A stretch of 35,413 nucleotides of DNA from a virus, in the IMG/VR virus record IMGVR_UViG_3300044712_001179, positions 1 through 35,413 of that record; one strand, 5' to 3'. Every line of letters begins with the position of its first letter. The stretch's first letter is position 1. A program made the translations under genes and the position numbers. The notes below the pieces were generated by a model. The model was not told the origin of the DNA. It searched no databases and saw only the letters and a program-made list of their open reading frames with translations. Positions 14,217 to 21,156 of the stretch are shown one piece after another.

Positions 14217-14333
14217 CTATGCTGTGGGAGCAGCCGGGCGTATCCCGTTTTTGAGGGCAGCGTATTGACGCTGTGCTATTCGTGCTCGCACGCCGCGCTG
14301 CAAGGCCCAATTGCCCTTGTGGGGCAGGTTCAT
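14217..14333 (-). CDS. Very short basic peptide gene (38 aa), tentative
   Basis: Starts at the ATG that overlaps the upstream stop (TGATG at 14333), so translation would be coupled. MNLPHKGNWALQRGVRARIA is basic and helical. The opposite strand across the same bases has a chance-looking CxxC...CxxC frame. Real if coupling works; evidence is otherwise weak. Confidence 0.35.
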   Translation of the reverse strand: MNLPHKGNWALQRGVRARIAQRQYAALKNGIRPAAPTA

Positions 14334-14521
14334 CAGTCTTTGCCGATCCTATCCAATACCGCTTTGGTATGGGCCAAATTCAAGGCCGACTGTGTAAATC
14401 TCAAAGCATCTTCCGATTTAACATCGTCTTTAATCCTTCGTGCCAGCATCTCAATCGCATCTTCAATAGTCTTCTTCGCTTCCATGGGTTTTACCTCCAC
14501 TGGGATAGTGTCGGTTTTCAT
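14333..14521 (-). CDS. Small helical phage protein (62 aa)
   Basis: Begins MKTDTIPVEVKPMEAKKTIE. A helical hairpin with SEDALRFTQSALNLAHTKAV, a segment typical of small phage accessory proteins. It overlaps the upstream gene (ATGA) and hands over with TGATG. No function known. Confidence 0.75.
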   Translation of the reverse strand: MKTDTIPVEVKPMEAKKTIEDAIEMLARRIKDDVKSEDALRFTQSALNLAHTKAVLDRIGKD

Positions 14522-14784
14522 CGGGAAACCGACTTGCCCGCTGATGGGAAAAGTTTTTCGTAATACGCTCTCAAATGCTTATCTCCAACCAGGGCCGCGC
14601 GGAGGACATCTTTCTGCGCTGCGTCCCTCTCTGCCTTTACTGCCTCAAGCTGTTCATCCAGATAAATCATTATTTTTATGAGTTTATCGCACCTATCCGC
14701 TTGGTATGCGCTTGCTCGATTCGCAACGGCAAGAGCGGCTTTTAGTTCTTTCACGCGCTGACATTCGCACTGGCAATTCTCCAT
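14518..14784 (-). CDS. Coiled-coil protein with Cys-rich start (88 aa)
   Basis: Begins MENCQCECQRVKELKAALAV with a CxCxC start and then a long coiled coil (LDEQLEAVKAERDAAQKDVL). Related in style, but not clearly in sequence, to the other coiled-coil genes of this array. Ribosome site AAAGGTAGG. Unknown function. Confidence 0.7.
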   Translation of the reverse strand: MENCQCECQRVKELKAALAVANRASAYQADRCDKLIKIMIYLDEQLEAVKAERDAAQKDVLRAALVGDKHLRAYYEKLFPSAGKSVSR

Positions 14785-14796
14785 ACCGCCTACCTT

Positions 14797-14979
14797 TCAT
14801 GCTAACTTCTCCGCATTAGTTAGCGAGTTTTCTTCAACTCGTGGTCGATGATGGTTCTGATTACAACCAGCCTTTTCAAAAACGTATGCAACCGGAGAAT
14901 CGTTTTCAGTAATCATGTATTGTGCCTGGACCCCGTCCAGGTAATCAGGGCGCCCACTATCTTCTACCTTCCAATCCAT
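14797..14979 (-). CDS. Small acidic protein (60 aa)
   Basis: I place the start at MDWKVEDSGRPDYLDGVQAQ because AGGAGGGG precedes this ATG; an in-frame ATG at 15000 lies before the ribosome site and falls in the boundary repeat. The C-terminal codons (EENSLTNAEKLA) are encoded by another copy of the boundary sequence (14801-14827), so a repeat is being read as protein. Function unknown. Confidence 0.65.
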   Translation of the reverse strand: MDWKVEDSGRPDYLDGVQAQYMITENDSPVAYVFEKAGCNQNHHRPRVEENSLTNAEKLA

Positions 14980-15010
14980 ATCCCCTCCTAAACTCGCCAT
15001 CTTTGGTCCA

Positions 15011-15454
15011 TTACTTGGCGTCAGGCGCCTTCAGCAGCTTGTATCCGCTCGCCTTGACGCGGCTGTAAAGAGTTTCGCCCGTGATCTCGGACTGAGCGTA
15101 AGGGAAAAACACCTCGTCCATAGCAGCCATGTCGGCCTCCACAATAGCCACCTGCGCCTCTACCCAATCCTTGAGGATACGCCAGACAACTCGTGCAGCC
15201 TGCTCTCTGGTCTTGTACTTCGACGGCACACGGCGATTGTCGCGCAGCGAGCGGTACACGCCCTCAGTGTTGGCCGGAAGCCGGAAAGAGATCGGGCCGC
15301 TCGGGAGTTGGATTCTGAATGACATAGCGCACATGACACCGGCCGCATCGTACTCGCACATGACCGCCTGCGCTTTGGCATCCGCGAGGCGGCGCTGGAT
15401 CTCGGCCGCCGTCTTCTCGGTGCTGATGCTGGTGGTGTAGTTTAGGATCGGCAT
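15011..15454 (-). CDS. Conserved phage protein, MPILNYTT family (147 aa)
   Basis: Begins MPILNYTTSISTEKTAAEIQ and continues with RRLADAKAQAVMCEYD. The MPILNYTTxI...KTxxEIQxxL opening belongs to a widespread phage family of unknown function; the middle has a beta-rich GPISFRLPANTEGVYRSL and the end a helical WRILKDWVEAQVAIVEADMA. The length is normal for the family. Its leader carries a boundary repeat (15464-15476). Confidence 0.85.
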   Translation of the reverse strand: MPILNYTTSISTEKTAAEIQRRLADAKAQAVMCEYDAAGVMCAMSFRIQLPSGPISFRLPANTEGVYRSLRDNRRVPSKYKTREQAARVVWRILKDWVEAQVAIVEADMAAMDEVFFPYAQSEITGETLYSRVKASGYKLLKAPDAK

Positions 15455-15478
15455 ATCACCCCGCTTGCCATCTTTGCC

Positions 15479-15817
15479 TCAGTTCTTTGCCATTGTGCGG
15501 TGCCACACCTTGCAGACATCGCAGGTGTGATCGTCTTCTGGACCGCCGCCGCCGCAGGAGCACAGAGAATTGCAGGCTCTACGCATATTTTCTTTTATAC
15601 GGTCAAGTTCATTCTCGGCCTGAATAGCACGCTCAGTTACGACCGCGAGCGATCCAGCCATCTGCTCTCGCATTTGGCCCTCCTTAACCAAATCAGACCT
15701 TAGGCCAACAATGCCGTCGATCAAATCCCTACGCGCTTGACCGTAGCCAGCCATTGCCGGATTATCTTGTCTCGCGGCGTTCTCCATCCTGTTCAGAACA
15801 TATTCCAACGGGTCCAT
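15479..15817 (-). CDS. Coiled-coil/zinc-tailed protein, paralogue of 11610-11891 (112 aa)
   Basis: Start at MDPLEYVLNRMENAARQDNP, with GGAGG 6 nt before; an in-frame start 54 bp upstream would translate the leader repeat. N-terminal 26 residues match the gene at 11610. Then a coiled coil (TERAIQAENELDRIKENMRR) and a metal-binding end CNSLCSCGGGGPEDDHTCDV with CKVWH. Two boundary repeats lie in the leader (15830-15855). Confidence 0.72.
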   Translation of the reverse strand: MDPLEYVLNRMENAARQDNPAMAGYGQARRDLIDGIVGLRSDLVKEGQMREQMAGSLAVVTERAIQAENELDRIKENMRRACNSLCSCGGGGPEDDHTCDVCKVWHRTMAKN

Positions 15818-15903
15818 ACAACCTCCGAACTCGCTAACTTTTCTCGCCAACTTTGACTTAAAAGTTATCACGCCGCCCGCTGCTCGGCGTAGAGCGCGGG
15901 CCC

Positions 15904-16323
15904 TTATGTGATCCCCAAGTACCCCTTAATCACCACGATTGCCTCATCCGCCCCCCGGCACACTTCCACCCGGTAGCCCTGGCACCGCAACCGGTCGTGC
16001 ATCTCCCGTTGCTCCGGGCTGACCGTTCCCCCCTTCCTCCGTTTCAACTCGATGAACAGGGCGTGCCAGGCCCCATCCCCATTCCCCTTGGGCCTAGGTA
16101 CAAAAAGTGTCAAATCTGGCCAACTGGCATCCAATCCTGCCCTCTTTGCCTTCACCCGGGTCCCGATCGTCAACCGCACCCCCTCCATGCCCGCCCGCAA
16201 CAGTCGCAATCTTGCATCATGGAGGGACATCATGCGGGCCCACTCGACTATTTTACATTGCTCCTGGTACTCCGTTGGGACGGGCAAATCGCCCATTGAT
16301 CCCTTACCCACCGCCTTGGCCAT
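15904..16323 (-). CDS. VRR-NUC nuclease (139 aa)
   Basis: A PD-(D/E)XK nuclease of the VRR-NUC type, common in phages and thought to cut branched or otherwise structured DNA. Begins MAKAVGKGSMGDLPVPTEYQ with the E-rich start EYQEQCKIVEWARM, the acidic residues in SWPDLTLFVP (D70) and the catalytic IELK pair (E92, K94), then QGYRVEVCRGADEAI. Length is typical. It has a good site (GGAGGGGGTGA). It is last in the replication block and may resolve recombination or replication intermediates before packaging. Confidence 0.9.
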   Translation of the reverse strand: MAKAVGKGSMGDLPVPTEYQEQCKIVEWARMMSLHDARLRLLRAGMEGVRLTIGTRVKAKRAGLDASWPDLTLFVPRPKGNGDGAWHALFIELKRRKGGTVSPEQREMHDRLRCQGYRVEVCRGADEAIVVIKGYLGIT

Positions 16324-16377
16324 GTCTCACCCCCTCCAAACCCGTCCTGCGGCCTCTCAGGGCCGTTGGTTTCGATT

Positions 16378-16632
16378 TTAACCACCTATTCCGGGCAGGG
16401 ATTGTTGCCGTAGCTTCCCCACGCTCGTCTTGACCACATCGGGCGAGTGGGCCAGCCGGCGCTCCAGGTCCACCTCGATCTCCCCCGACTCCAACTGCTT
16501 GTACCGGACCTTGAACGTCAGAACCGCCTTGCCGTGGATCTTCAGTTCGTCCGTGATGTCCTCCCGCATCGCCTGGATCCCGTTCGCCACGTACTCCCCC
16601 ACACACGCGCTGATACTGGTGTCGTCGGTCAT
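16378..16632 (-). CDS. Hypothetical phage protein (84 aa)
   Basis: Starts MTDDTSISACVGEYVANGIQ at 16632, just after the upstream stop. The middle has a beta-rich LKIHGKAVLTFKVRYKQLES and an acidic segment, the end a disordered QQSLPGIGG. It recalls small phage proteins that pair a helical start with a single beta domain near recombination genes. No function assigned. Confidence 0.7.
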   Translation of the reverse strand: MTDDTSISACVGEYVANGIQAMREDITDELKIHGKAVLTFKVRYKQLESGEIEVDLERRLAHSPDVVKTSVGKLRQQSLPGIGG

Positions 16633-16633
16633 G

Positions 16634-16900
16634 TCACTCTCCCATCCCAAATGCGGCCATCAGGCCACGAATTACCTCACGCGATTGGGTTATATTCCCC
16701 AATGTGATGCACCAAGGGACCGCCTGATCCCGTGGCTTCTTATCAAACTGGGGATAGCACATCTTCCAGGTCACGGTGCCGCTGGCCGTACGTGGTTTGT
16801 TCCCAAGAATGATCTGGTAGTTATCCCCGCGCTTGTTGACGATCAGGCACTCGTTGTATGCCGATCCCTCTAAGTCGACTACCTGTTCAAACTGGCTCAT
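16634..16900 (-). CDS. Hypothetical protein (88 aa)
   Basis: Begins MSQFEQVVDLEGSAYNECLI. Beta-rich start (YNECLIVNKRGDNYQIILGN) and a Trp/Cys pair (WKMCYPQFD, PWCITLG). Start overlaps the primase stop (ATGA). No family recognised; it may be an accessory factor of the primase-helicase that precedes it. Confidence 0.7.
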   Translation of the reverse strand: MSQFEQVVDLEGSAYNECLIVNKRGDNYQIILGNKPRTASGTVTWKMCYPQFDKKPRDQAVPWCITLGNITQSREVIRGLMAAFGMGE

Positions 16901-18609
16901 TTTGCCCCCTTATCGATCGGACTCGACCACCCCGGGTCCATCCTGGTAATCCGGCATCCAGCCACCAACTTGTACTTGCACGTATATCCGCGAGGATTCC
17001 CTCGAATGATATCGTTTTCTTTGAAATTCTTGCAGCTTATGATCTTTGCGTTTTGATAGTCCAACGACACGTACAAACGCGCCTTTTCCAGGCTGAATGC
17101 CCCACCACGCCCTAGATCCACTCCAGGATTCTTCTGCAGGGCAATGATGCACAGGGCGCCGTTGAGCTTCTGGTGGATCTTCTGAATCGTCGCAGCCACC
17201 TTCCAGAACTCATCCACCACCTCCAAGAAGTCGATGATATTTAAATTCCCAGCACCCGGCTTGATGACGTCGGCAAAATTCTCAGACCGCTCGTACACAT
17301 GGACGTCTTCCCATTGGTTAACGGTGACGTCAGGAAACAACGACGCCCGCAGCTTGAACTCCGCGGGCCCCATCTCACTGTTGAAATAATGCACCTTGTA
17401 ATCGTGCCGATTTTCCTTGGCCATGTTCAGCAACCAGGCCGTCTTGCCGCTATCCTTGGCGCCAGCGAACACCAGAATGTTCCCCGGCTGCACTCCGCAT
17501 ATCTCCCCCAGGTTCAATGGCATCCAAAGCGGCAGGTACTCGCAGGAGGCATTCACCCAATCCATCGGCTGGCAGGATTGGTCGATCAAGCGGTATTCAC
17601 CGTTCCGGCCACCCGATTTTTCGATGACCCCTTCCTCCACCAACCGCAGCATGATCATGTTGAAGTTTTTCTTTTCCTCTTTTGTGGTCAGTTGTAGCTC
17701 GTTGTGGCCGTTTGTGGTCGAAAAGTGGCCGTTTGTGGTCGATACCCACTCCCGCACCTCGCTGGACAGGTGGCGCTCACGGCTTACTTTCCGGTTGATG
17801 GCTGACTGTATCTTGGCAGGTATTTCGGATGGGTCAAAAGGCGGGTCACAATTTAATGCAAGCAATTCTAATACTTTATTGATATATTTTGGTTCGCATT
17901 TTCCTTTTACCAGACAATTTGCAACGTGAAAAAGATCGTTATCTCGTTGGCCTTCACCGAATAATTTGTGGTCGTTTGTGGTTCCTGTGGTCGTTTGTGG
18001 TTCCTGTTTTCCCCCTCCCCCCCCTATAACCCCCCCCTCCCTATAAATACTAGAATTATAAGGGTCGTGCCCTTGGGGGGCACTCCCCGACCCATGCGAG
18101 GCAATTTCCAAAACGCTGAAGAGGTTCTCCGGCCATTCTGCAAATTCGATCTCCTTGGGAGTCAGGCCGTCGAGCCAGTAGTAGGGATTGCCATCACCGT
18201 TCTTGGAGGGAGGCGCGATGACGTAGCCCCCCATCGTGCGAAGATCCGTCCCCGGGATCGCCCTCACCTTGTTGGAGAGCCCGCTGCGATGCTTGAAGTA
18301 CAGGTGCCGGCCCTTGGGAGTTTTGACCGTGGGAGTGGAAAAGGAGTCAGGAAGATAGAAGTCGTTCATCACTGCGAACGCCTGCTCGGTGTCCAGGTCG
18401 AGGACGTCAACCCCTGATACCTGTCCGCATACGATCGCTATGTTGGCGTCAGGGTGAGTGGTCCACCATTTGCGGATTTCATCCTCGGAAGGTTTCTGAA
18501 GCTGGTACGGCTCCCATTGTACGTATGGGCGCTTGTCCTTCTTGCAGGGAATGACGCTGAACCCACGCTTGCGATACCGCAAGGCGTAGTCAAGCATTGA
18601 GAGCGGCAT
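16897..18609 (-). CDS. Primase-polymerase/helicase fusion (570 aa)
   Basis: An N-terminal primase-polymerase domain joined to a RecA-type helicase domain. N-terminal motifs: RYRKRGFSVIPCKKDKRPYV (8-36), the metal-binding VDVLDLDT (about 68-74), GRHLYF with H102 and GTDLRTMGGYVIAPP (120-133). Then a low-complexity Gly/Thr/Asn linker (about 190-215 and 285-310) that carries repeats at DNA level, a winged-helix-like segment (EEKKNFNMIMLRLVEEGVIE) and an ATPase with Walker A GAKDSGKT (383-390) and YFNSEMGPAEF. The start at 18609 (MPLSMLDYALRYRKRG) gives 570 residues; an in-frame ATG lies at 18597. Synthesises primers and unwinds DNA at the replication fork. Confidence 0.92.
   Translation of the reverse strand: MPLSMLDYALRYRKRGFSVIPCKKDKRPYVQWEPYQLQKPSEDEIRKWWTTHPDANIAIVCGQVSGVDVLDLDTEQAFAVMNDFYLPDSFSTPTVKTPKGRHLYFKHRSGLSNKVRAIPGTDLRTMGGYVIAPPSKNGDGNPYYWLDGLTPKEIEFAEWPENLFSVLEIASHGSGSAPQGHDPYNSSIYREGGVIGGGGGKQEPQTTTGTTNDHKLFGEGQRDNDLFHVANCLVKGKCEPKYINKVLELLALNCDPPFDPSEIPAKIQSAINRKVSRERHLSSEVREWVSTTNGHFSTTNGHNELQLTTKEEKKNFNMIMLRLVEEGVIEKSGGRNGEYRLIDQSCQPMDWVNASCEYLPLWMPLNLGEICGVQPGNILVFAGAKDSGKTAWLLNMAKENRHDYKVHYFNSEMGPAEFKLRASLFPDVTVNQWEDVHVYERSENFADVIKPGAGNLNIIDFLEVVDEFWKVAATIQKIHQKLNGALCIIALQKNPGVDLGRGGAFSLEKARLYVSLDYQNAKIISCKNFKENDIIRGNPRGYTCKYKLVAGCRITRMDPGWSSPIDKGAK
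17681..18062. repeat. Iteron-like repeats and AT-rich stretch inside the primase gene (candidate origin)
   Basis: The plus-strand core GTTTGTGGTCG recurs: an 18-bp direct repeat GTGGCCGTTTGTGGTCGA at 17704-17721 and 17725-17742 (21-bp period) and a 21-bp repeat TGTGGTCGTTTGTGGTTCCT(G) at 17967-17987 and 17986-18006 (19-bp period), plus a related TTTGTGGTCA at 17681-17690. A C-rich tract follows (about 18009-18040) and then an AT-rich stretch TATAAATACTAGAATTATAA near 18041-18060, like a duplex-unwinding element. Origins with iterons inside an initiator gene are known from lambda gene O. Function here is inferred. Confidence 0.55.
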
Positions 18610-19141
18610 CCTGATTGTCCTGTTTTTCGTGTAAGGTGTCGTGGCATTCTTTACAGATGCCAACCAATTCAAACAAAAACTCATGCCGATAATGTTGATA
18701 GGTTAAGTGATGGACTTGAACGGCCCTATTTTTTCCGCAACCCTCACAAATCCACTTGCAACGGGCCAAAACTTTTTGACGCCGATCGGCCCATTCGAAC
18801 GACTGCAGATATTCATTATAGTCTTCAAAAAATTCGGTCCGCTGGATGTTGGCCTTTCGGGCGTTCAGTTCTTTGGAAAGCGTAATTTTTAAATCAATAT
18901 TAAATTGCCGAAGGCCGTCATCTATGGGCTTGCAGTTGTTTATGTTCGGGATGGTCGAATGTGGAATCCAATTTTTCCCAATCACTTCTCCGCATCTGAG
19001 GCATTGGGGTTTAAACATACGGGACCCATTAGACGCAAGACGATACCTGATTTCTGTCTTGGCATGTTGGCACTCGATCGATTCTAATTGAGTGTCGATG
19101 TTGTCAAGACGGGACTGTTTTTGCTGTTCCCAGCTCTGCAT
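18590..19141 (-). CDS. HNH endonuclease with N-terminal zinc motif (183 aa)
   Basis: An HNH-fold nuclease. Begins MQSWEQQKQSRLDNIDTQLE; an N-terminal CxH/CxxC pair (C24, H26, C47, C50), a coiled region (YNEYLQSFEWADRRQKVLAR) and then the HNH core: CEGCG at 132-136, VQVHHLT at 141-147 and CKECHDTLHE at 163-172. The core histidines and cysteines are all present. It ends 20 bp into the primase gene (overlap 18590-18609) and lies just after the folded leader RNA. It could be a homing endonuclease or a packaging/recombination nuclease; the family is certain, the job is not. Confidence 0.88.
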   Translation of the reverse strand: MQSWEQQKQSRLDNIDTQLESIECQHAKTEIRYRLASNGSRMFKPQCLRCGEVIGKNWIPHSTIPNINNCKPIDDGLRQFNIDLKITLSKELNARKANIQRTEFFEDYNEYLQSFEWADRRQKVLARCKWICEGCGKNRAVQVHHLTYQHYRHEFLFELVGICKECHDTLHEKQDNQDAALNA

Positions 19142-19157
19142 TATGGCCCCTTAGAAC

Positions 19158-19312
19158 GAAAAACGCCCGGCCCTACAGTTTGCAGACCCCCAAAGAGTAG
19201 AGGGCGGGGCCGTAGCCCCACTGTAGAACCGGGCGTTACCGTATGATCGATCAGAACACAAATTGCACCTTCTCGCGGTTGCGTACGCTCTTTGTCAGTC
19301 TGCAATCTGACA
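19158..19312 (-). ncRNA. Folded leader RNA with terminator-like 3' end before the HNH gene
   Basis: From a predicted start near 19311 the RNA has a 5' hairpin TGTCAG/CTGACA (19307-19312 and 19293-19298). The 3' part forms a long helix: AACGCCCGG/CCGGGCGTT (19162-19170 with 19229-19237), a 2x2 loop, CTACAGT/ACTGTAG (19173-19179 with 19220-19226), and a GGGGC/GCCCC hairpin inside (19206-19219). It ends in five U residues (19159-19163), like an intrinsic terminator. The segment 19180-19197 is complementary at 15 of 18 positions to 19288-19305, a possible pseudoknot or switch partner. Confidence 0.6.
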
Positions 19313-19317
19313 CCTCA

Positions 19318-19345
19318 ATCATATCAGGTTATGCGTTGATGTCAA
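19318..19345 (-). promoter_or_regulatory. Strong sigma70-type promoter
   Basis: Minus strand: -35 TTGACA (19340-19345), 16-bp spacer, -10 TATGAT (19318-19323) with an extended TG (TGATATGAT). Perfect -35 and near-consensus -10. Predicted start near 19311, directly at the 5' hairpin of the leader RNA. Confidence 0.7.
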
Positions 19346-19364
19346 GTTCTTTCACTCCCCCTCA

Positions 19365-19808
19365 TCAGAAGGGTCCACGACCGCGTGACACGTTGTGGTG
19401 TCTATGCAGTTCCCGATGGTGAACGAAGCATAACCATCTGATGTCCAATGGCTTGTTGTAATCGTCGTGGTGCGCCTGGACATCAATTACACCACATACC
19501 TCGCATGGTCCCCGTTTTAACTTACCGCTTTTCAGCGCCTTACTGACACACATATATGCGTGGTATATATGTGGTTTTGTTGCGCGCATCTTTCTTAACC
19601 ATTCCAGATTCTGTTTCTTTCGTTCTGGACCCTGAGTTCTATTGCGTTCGTACTCCCTATACTTCTCAAACTTTAAATTATAATTATCATGGACGTCCTG
19701 CTTGGTGCAATTCTTACATTTCCCCAGGTGTCCATCACCCATTTTGGGGTGCTTGTAGAACTCGTTAATGTCCTTTTCTTTCCCACACTTAAAGCATGTT
19801 TTATTCAT
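19365..19808 (-). CDS. HNH endonuclease/zinc-ribbon protein, CFKCGKEK family (147 aa)
   Basis: Begins MNKTCFKCGKEKDINEFYKH, a well-known phage opening: CxxC (5,8) and CKNC (31-34) bind one zinc, followed by a basic helical region and a C-terminal HNH-type core, CEVCG at 102-106, HHDDYNKP at 113-120 and CFVHH at 127-131. This family is usually annotated as an HNH or recombination endonuclease. It stands in the replication operon upstream of the promoter and leader RNA of the second HNH gene. Nicking or branched-DNA cleavage is inferred. Confidence 0.82.
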   Translation of the reverse strand: MNKTCFKCGKEKDINEFYKHPKMGDGHLGKCKNCTKQDVHDNYNLKFEKYREYERNRTQGPERKKQNLEWLRKMRATKPHIYHAYMCVSKALKSGKLKRGPCEVCGVIDVQAHHDDYNKPLDIRWLCFVHHRELHRHHNVSRGRGPF

Positions 19809-19816
19809 CTTCGGCC

Positions 19817-20419
19817 TCAGAATGGTATTGAGTCGTCCTTCTTGGCCCCGGTCTGGTCGTGCTGTCCCAGTTCAGGTCCAGATCGACCCGTGCTTTCTGC
19901 GGATTTCTGAACCCGCTCTGCCACCCAATCCGGGCAGTGTTCTGGGAGTTCCATGTTGTCGTCGAACGAAAAATACAGGGGCGCGTTTTCGAGCGCCCGC
20001 TTTTCGGTCCCTTTCAGCAGCGGCATGGCGGAGGCAACGTCCGCATAGGTCTTGCCGTTGCGGTTGGAGTGGATGATGTTCAACTGGCAGTTCACCCCGA
20101 TCAGGTTCTTCATGTCGAACCCTTTCAGTTCGGCCTCGGTGAACTCCTTGCCCCGCCAGCACTCGAGGAAGGCGCGCAGGTTGGCCTTCTTGTTGAGGGA
20201 GAGCGTGAAGATCCGGTTGATCGCCCGGGGCAGGTCGTCCCCTTTCACACGAATCCTTTCCGTCGGCAGTTCCCACATGATGAGGACCTTGCGCGCTTCG
20301 GTGTTGTAGACCGTGCTGAACTGCGTCCCCAGGTCGACTACTGCATAACAGATGCCATGGTACACGCCCGCTTCGACCGGGTCGTACCCGCCGCCTGAAT
20401 CCTTGGCCATGAGTCCCAT
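19817..20419 (-). CDS. NGO0469-like putative ssDNA-binding protein with SSB-type tail (200 aa)
   Basis: Begins MGLMAKDSGGGYDPVEAGVY. The core GVYHGICYAVVDLGTQFSTV and the later WRGKEFTEAELKGFD and NLIGVNCQLNIIHS match a phage replication family annotated as NGO0469-like. The protein ends in DDSIPF, the acidic tail typical of single-stranded DNA-binding proteins that recruits partners. Start TAATG overlaps the exonuclease stop; a second ATG at 20410 is possible. It probably coats single-stranded DNA beside the exonuclease at 20419-21156. Confidence 0.82.
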   Translation of the reverse strand: MGLMAKDSGGGYDPVEAGVYHGICYAVVDLGTQFSTVYNTEARKVLIMWELPTERIRVKGDDLPRAINRIFTLSLNKKANLRAFLECWRGKEFTEAELKGFDMKNLIGVNCQLNIIHSNRNGKTYADVASAMPLLKGTEKRALENAPLYFSFDDNMELPEHCPDWVAERVQKSAESTGRSGPELGQHDQTGAKKDDSIPF

Positions 20420-21156
20420 TACTTCACCTCCATTTGTTTGGTGATGCGTTTAGACACGATTGGATGAGCCGCATAAAAGAGATCCACCAGGATGTTGAAC
20501 ACCTTCACATCCGCCTCGTACGTTGCGCTGCAGTCCTTCCAGTAGGGGAACCCCGTCTGCTTGTGTAGGTAGAGTACCCCGTGGCCCACGGTCCCCGGGA
20601 TGCACTGCCGATAGGCCGCGGTCTGGTAGCGATGCTCGGAATAGGCTTGTCCCCCTTCTTTCACGCTGGTCGTCTTGAAGTCAATGACGTACTGCTTGCC
20701 GTTCAATTCACATAGGAGGTCCAGGGTGCCCGCGTACCGATCGCCATAGACCGTGTGTTCGGTCTGCAGCGTCTTCAGGTGGTGGGCGTCCTGCCATTCG
20801 AGGAACGACAGGAACCCCGCCATGACCTCATCGGACGGCTTGAAGGGCTCCCGGCCGGTCTTGAGGTACTGCTCGATCGCATCGTGGACCCGGGAGCCTG
20901 CATCCATGGCATCCTTGCTGACCTGGCGAAAGTTGGTCCGGGCCGATTCGATCATGGGCACGATGTCGCTCATGTGGACCAGTGTGCCAGTCGGGTGGTC
21001 GGGCAGTTCGTCGTTGGCAAAGGATGGGAGGGATACCAGGATGTAATCGACGGCGCACCCTACGGCCCATTGCATCAGCGCGGGCTTATCCAACTGTCCG
21101 CAGATGGTCGTGACCGAGGGCTTCTCGACCCCATCGTGCTTGTAGTAGCGGCTCAT
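20419..21156 (-). CDS. PD-(D/E)XK exonuclease, RecB/Cas4-like (245 aa)
   Basis: Begins MSRYYKHDGVEKPSVTTICG. RecB-family motifs in order: H91 in GSRVHDAIEQ, D146 in AGTLDLLCEL, D159 and K161 in VIDFKTTS, and the QxxxY element YQTAAY (Q178-Y182). Such nucleases act in phage recombination or DNA end processing. It is followed by the SSB-like protein, a typical exonuclease/annealing pairing, though no Beta/Erf/RecT annealing protein is visible. Start overlaps the upstream stop (ATGA). Confidence 0.9.
   Translation of the reverse strand: MSRYYKHDGVEKPSVTTICGQLDKPALMQWAVGCAVDYILVSLPSFANDELPDHPTGTLVHMSDIVPMIESARTNFRQVSKDAMDAGSRVHDAIEQYLKTGREPFKPSDEVMAGFLSFLEWQDAHHLKTLQTEHTVYGDRYAGTLDLLCELNGKQYVIDFKTTSVKEGGQAYSEHRYQTAAYRQCIPGTVGHGVLYLHKQTGFPYWKDCSATYEADVKVFNILVDLFYAAHPIVSKRITKQMEVK

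Larger units (their letters stand above)
11400..15860. repeat. Dispersed gene-boundary repeat, consensus CAAAGWTGGCRAG (8+ copies)
   Basis: Copies on the minus strand at 11901-11913, 14993-15005, 15464-15476, 15830-15842 (AAAAGTTAGCGAG) and 15843-15855; inverted copies (plus strand, AAGTTRGCGAG) at 11412-11422, 13656-13667 and 14818-14827, with a half copy at 14801-14808. All sit at gene junctions, usually just before a ribosome site or over a stop codon. Copies at 13656-13667 and 15844-15854 are near-exact reverse complements. This entry spans the region over which copies are scattered; the genes in it are listed separately. Confidence 0.65.
19142..19364 (-). promoter_or_regulatory. Leader region between two HNH genes
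   Basis: No protein gene. Holds the promoter at 19318-19345, the folded RNA at 19158-19312, a 10-bp palindrome TGATCGATCA (19244-19253) and an 8-bp palindrome GCGTACGC (19281-19288). Confidence 0.65.

Noticed and set aside
14172-14350. Plus-strand frame with a CLCCG...CYSC zinc-finger-like pattern
   Set aside because: The pattern is tempting, but there is no ribosome site, it lies antisense to coupled minus genes and the frame runs on through the antisense of the next gene.
19142-19312. HEARO/IscB-type RNA next to an HNH gene
   Set aside because: The leader RNA lies before an HNH gene, but the protein is not an IscB and the fold is not the HEARO structure as far as I can judge.
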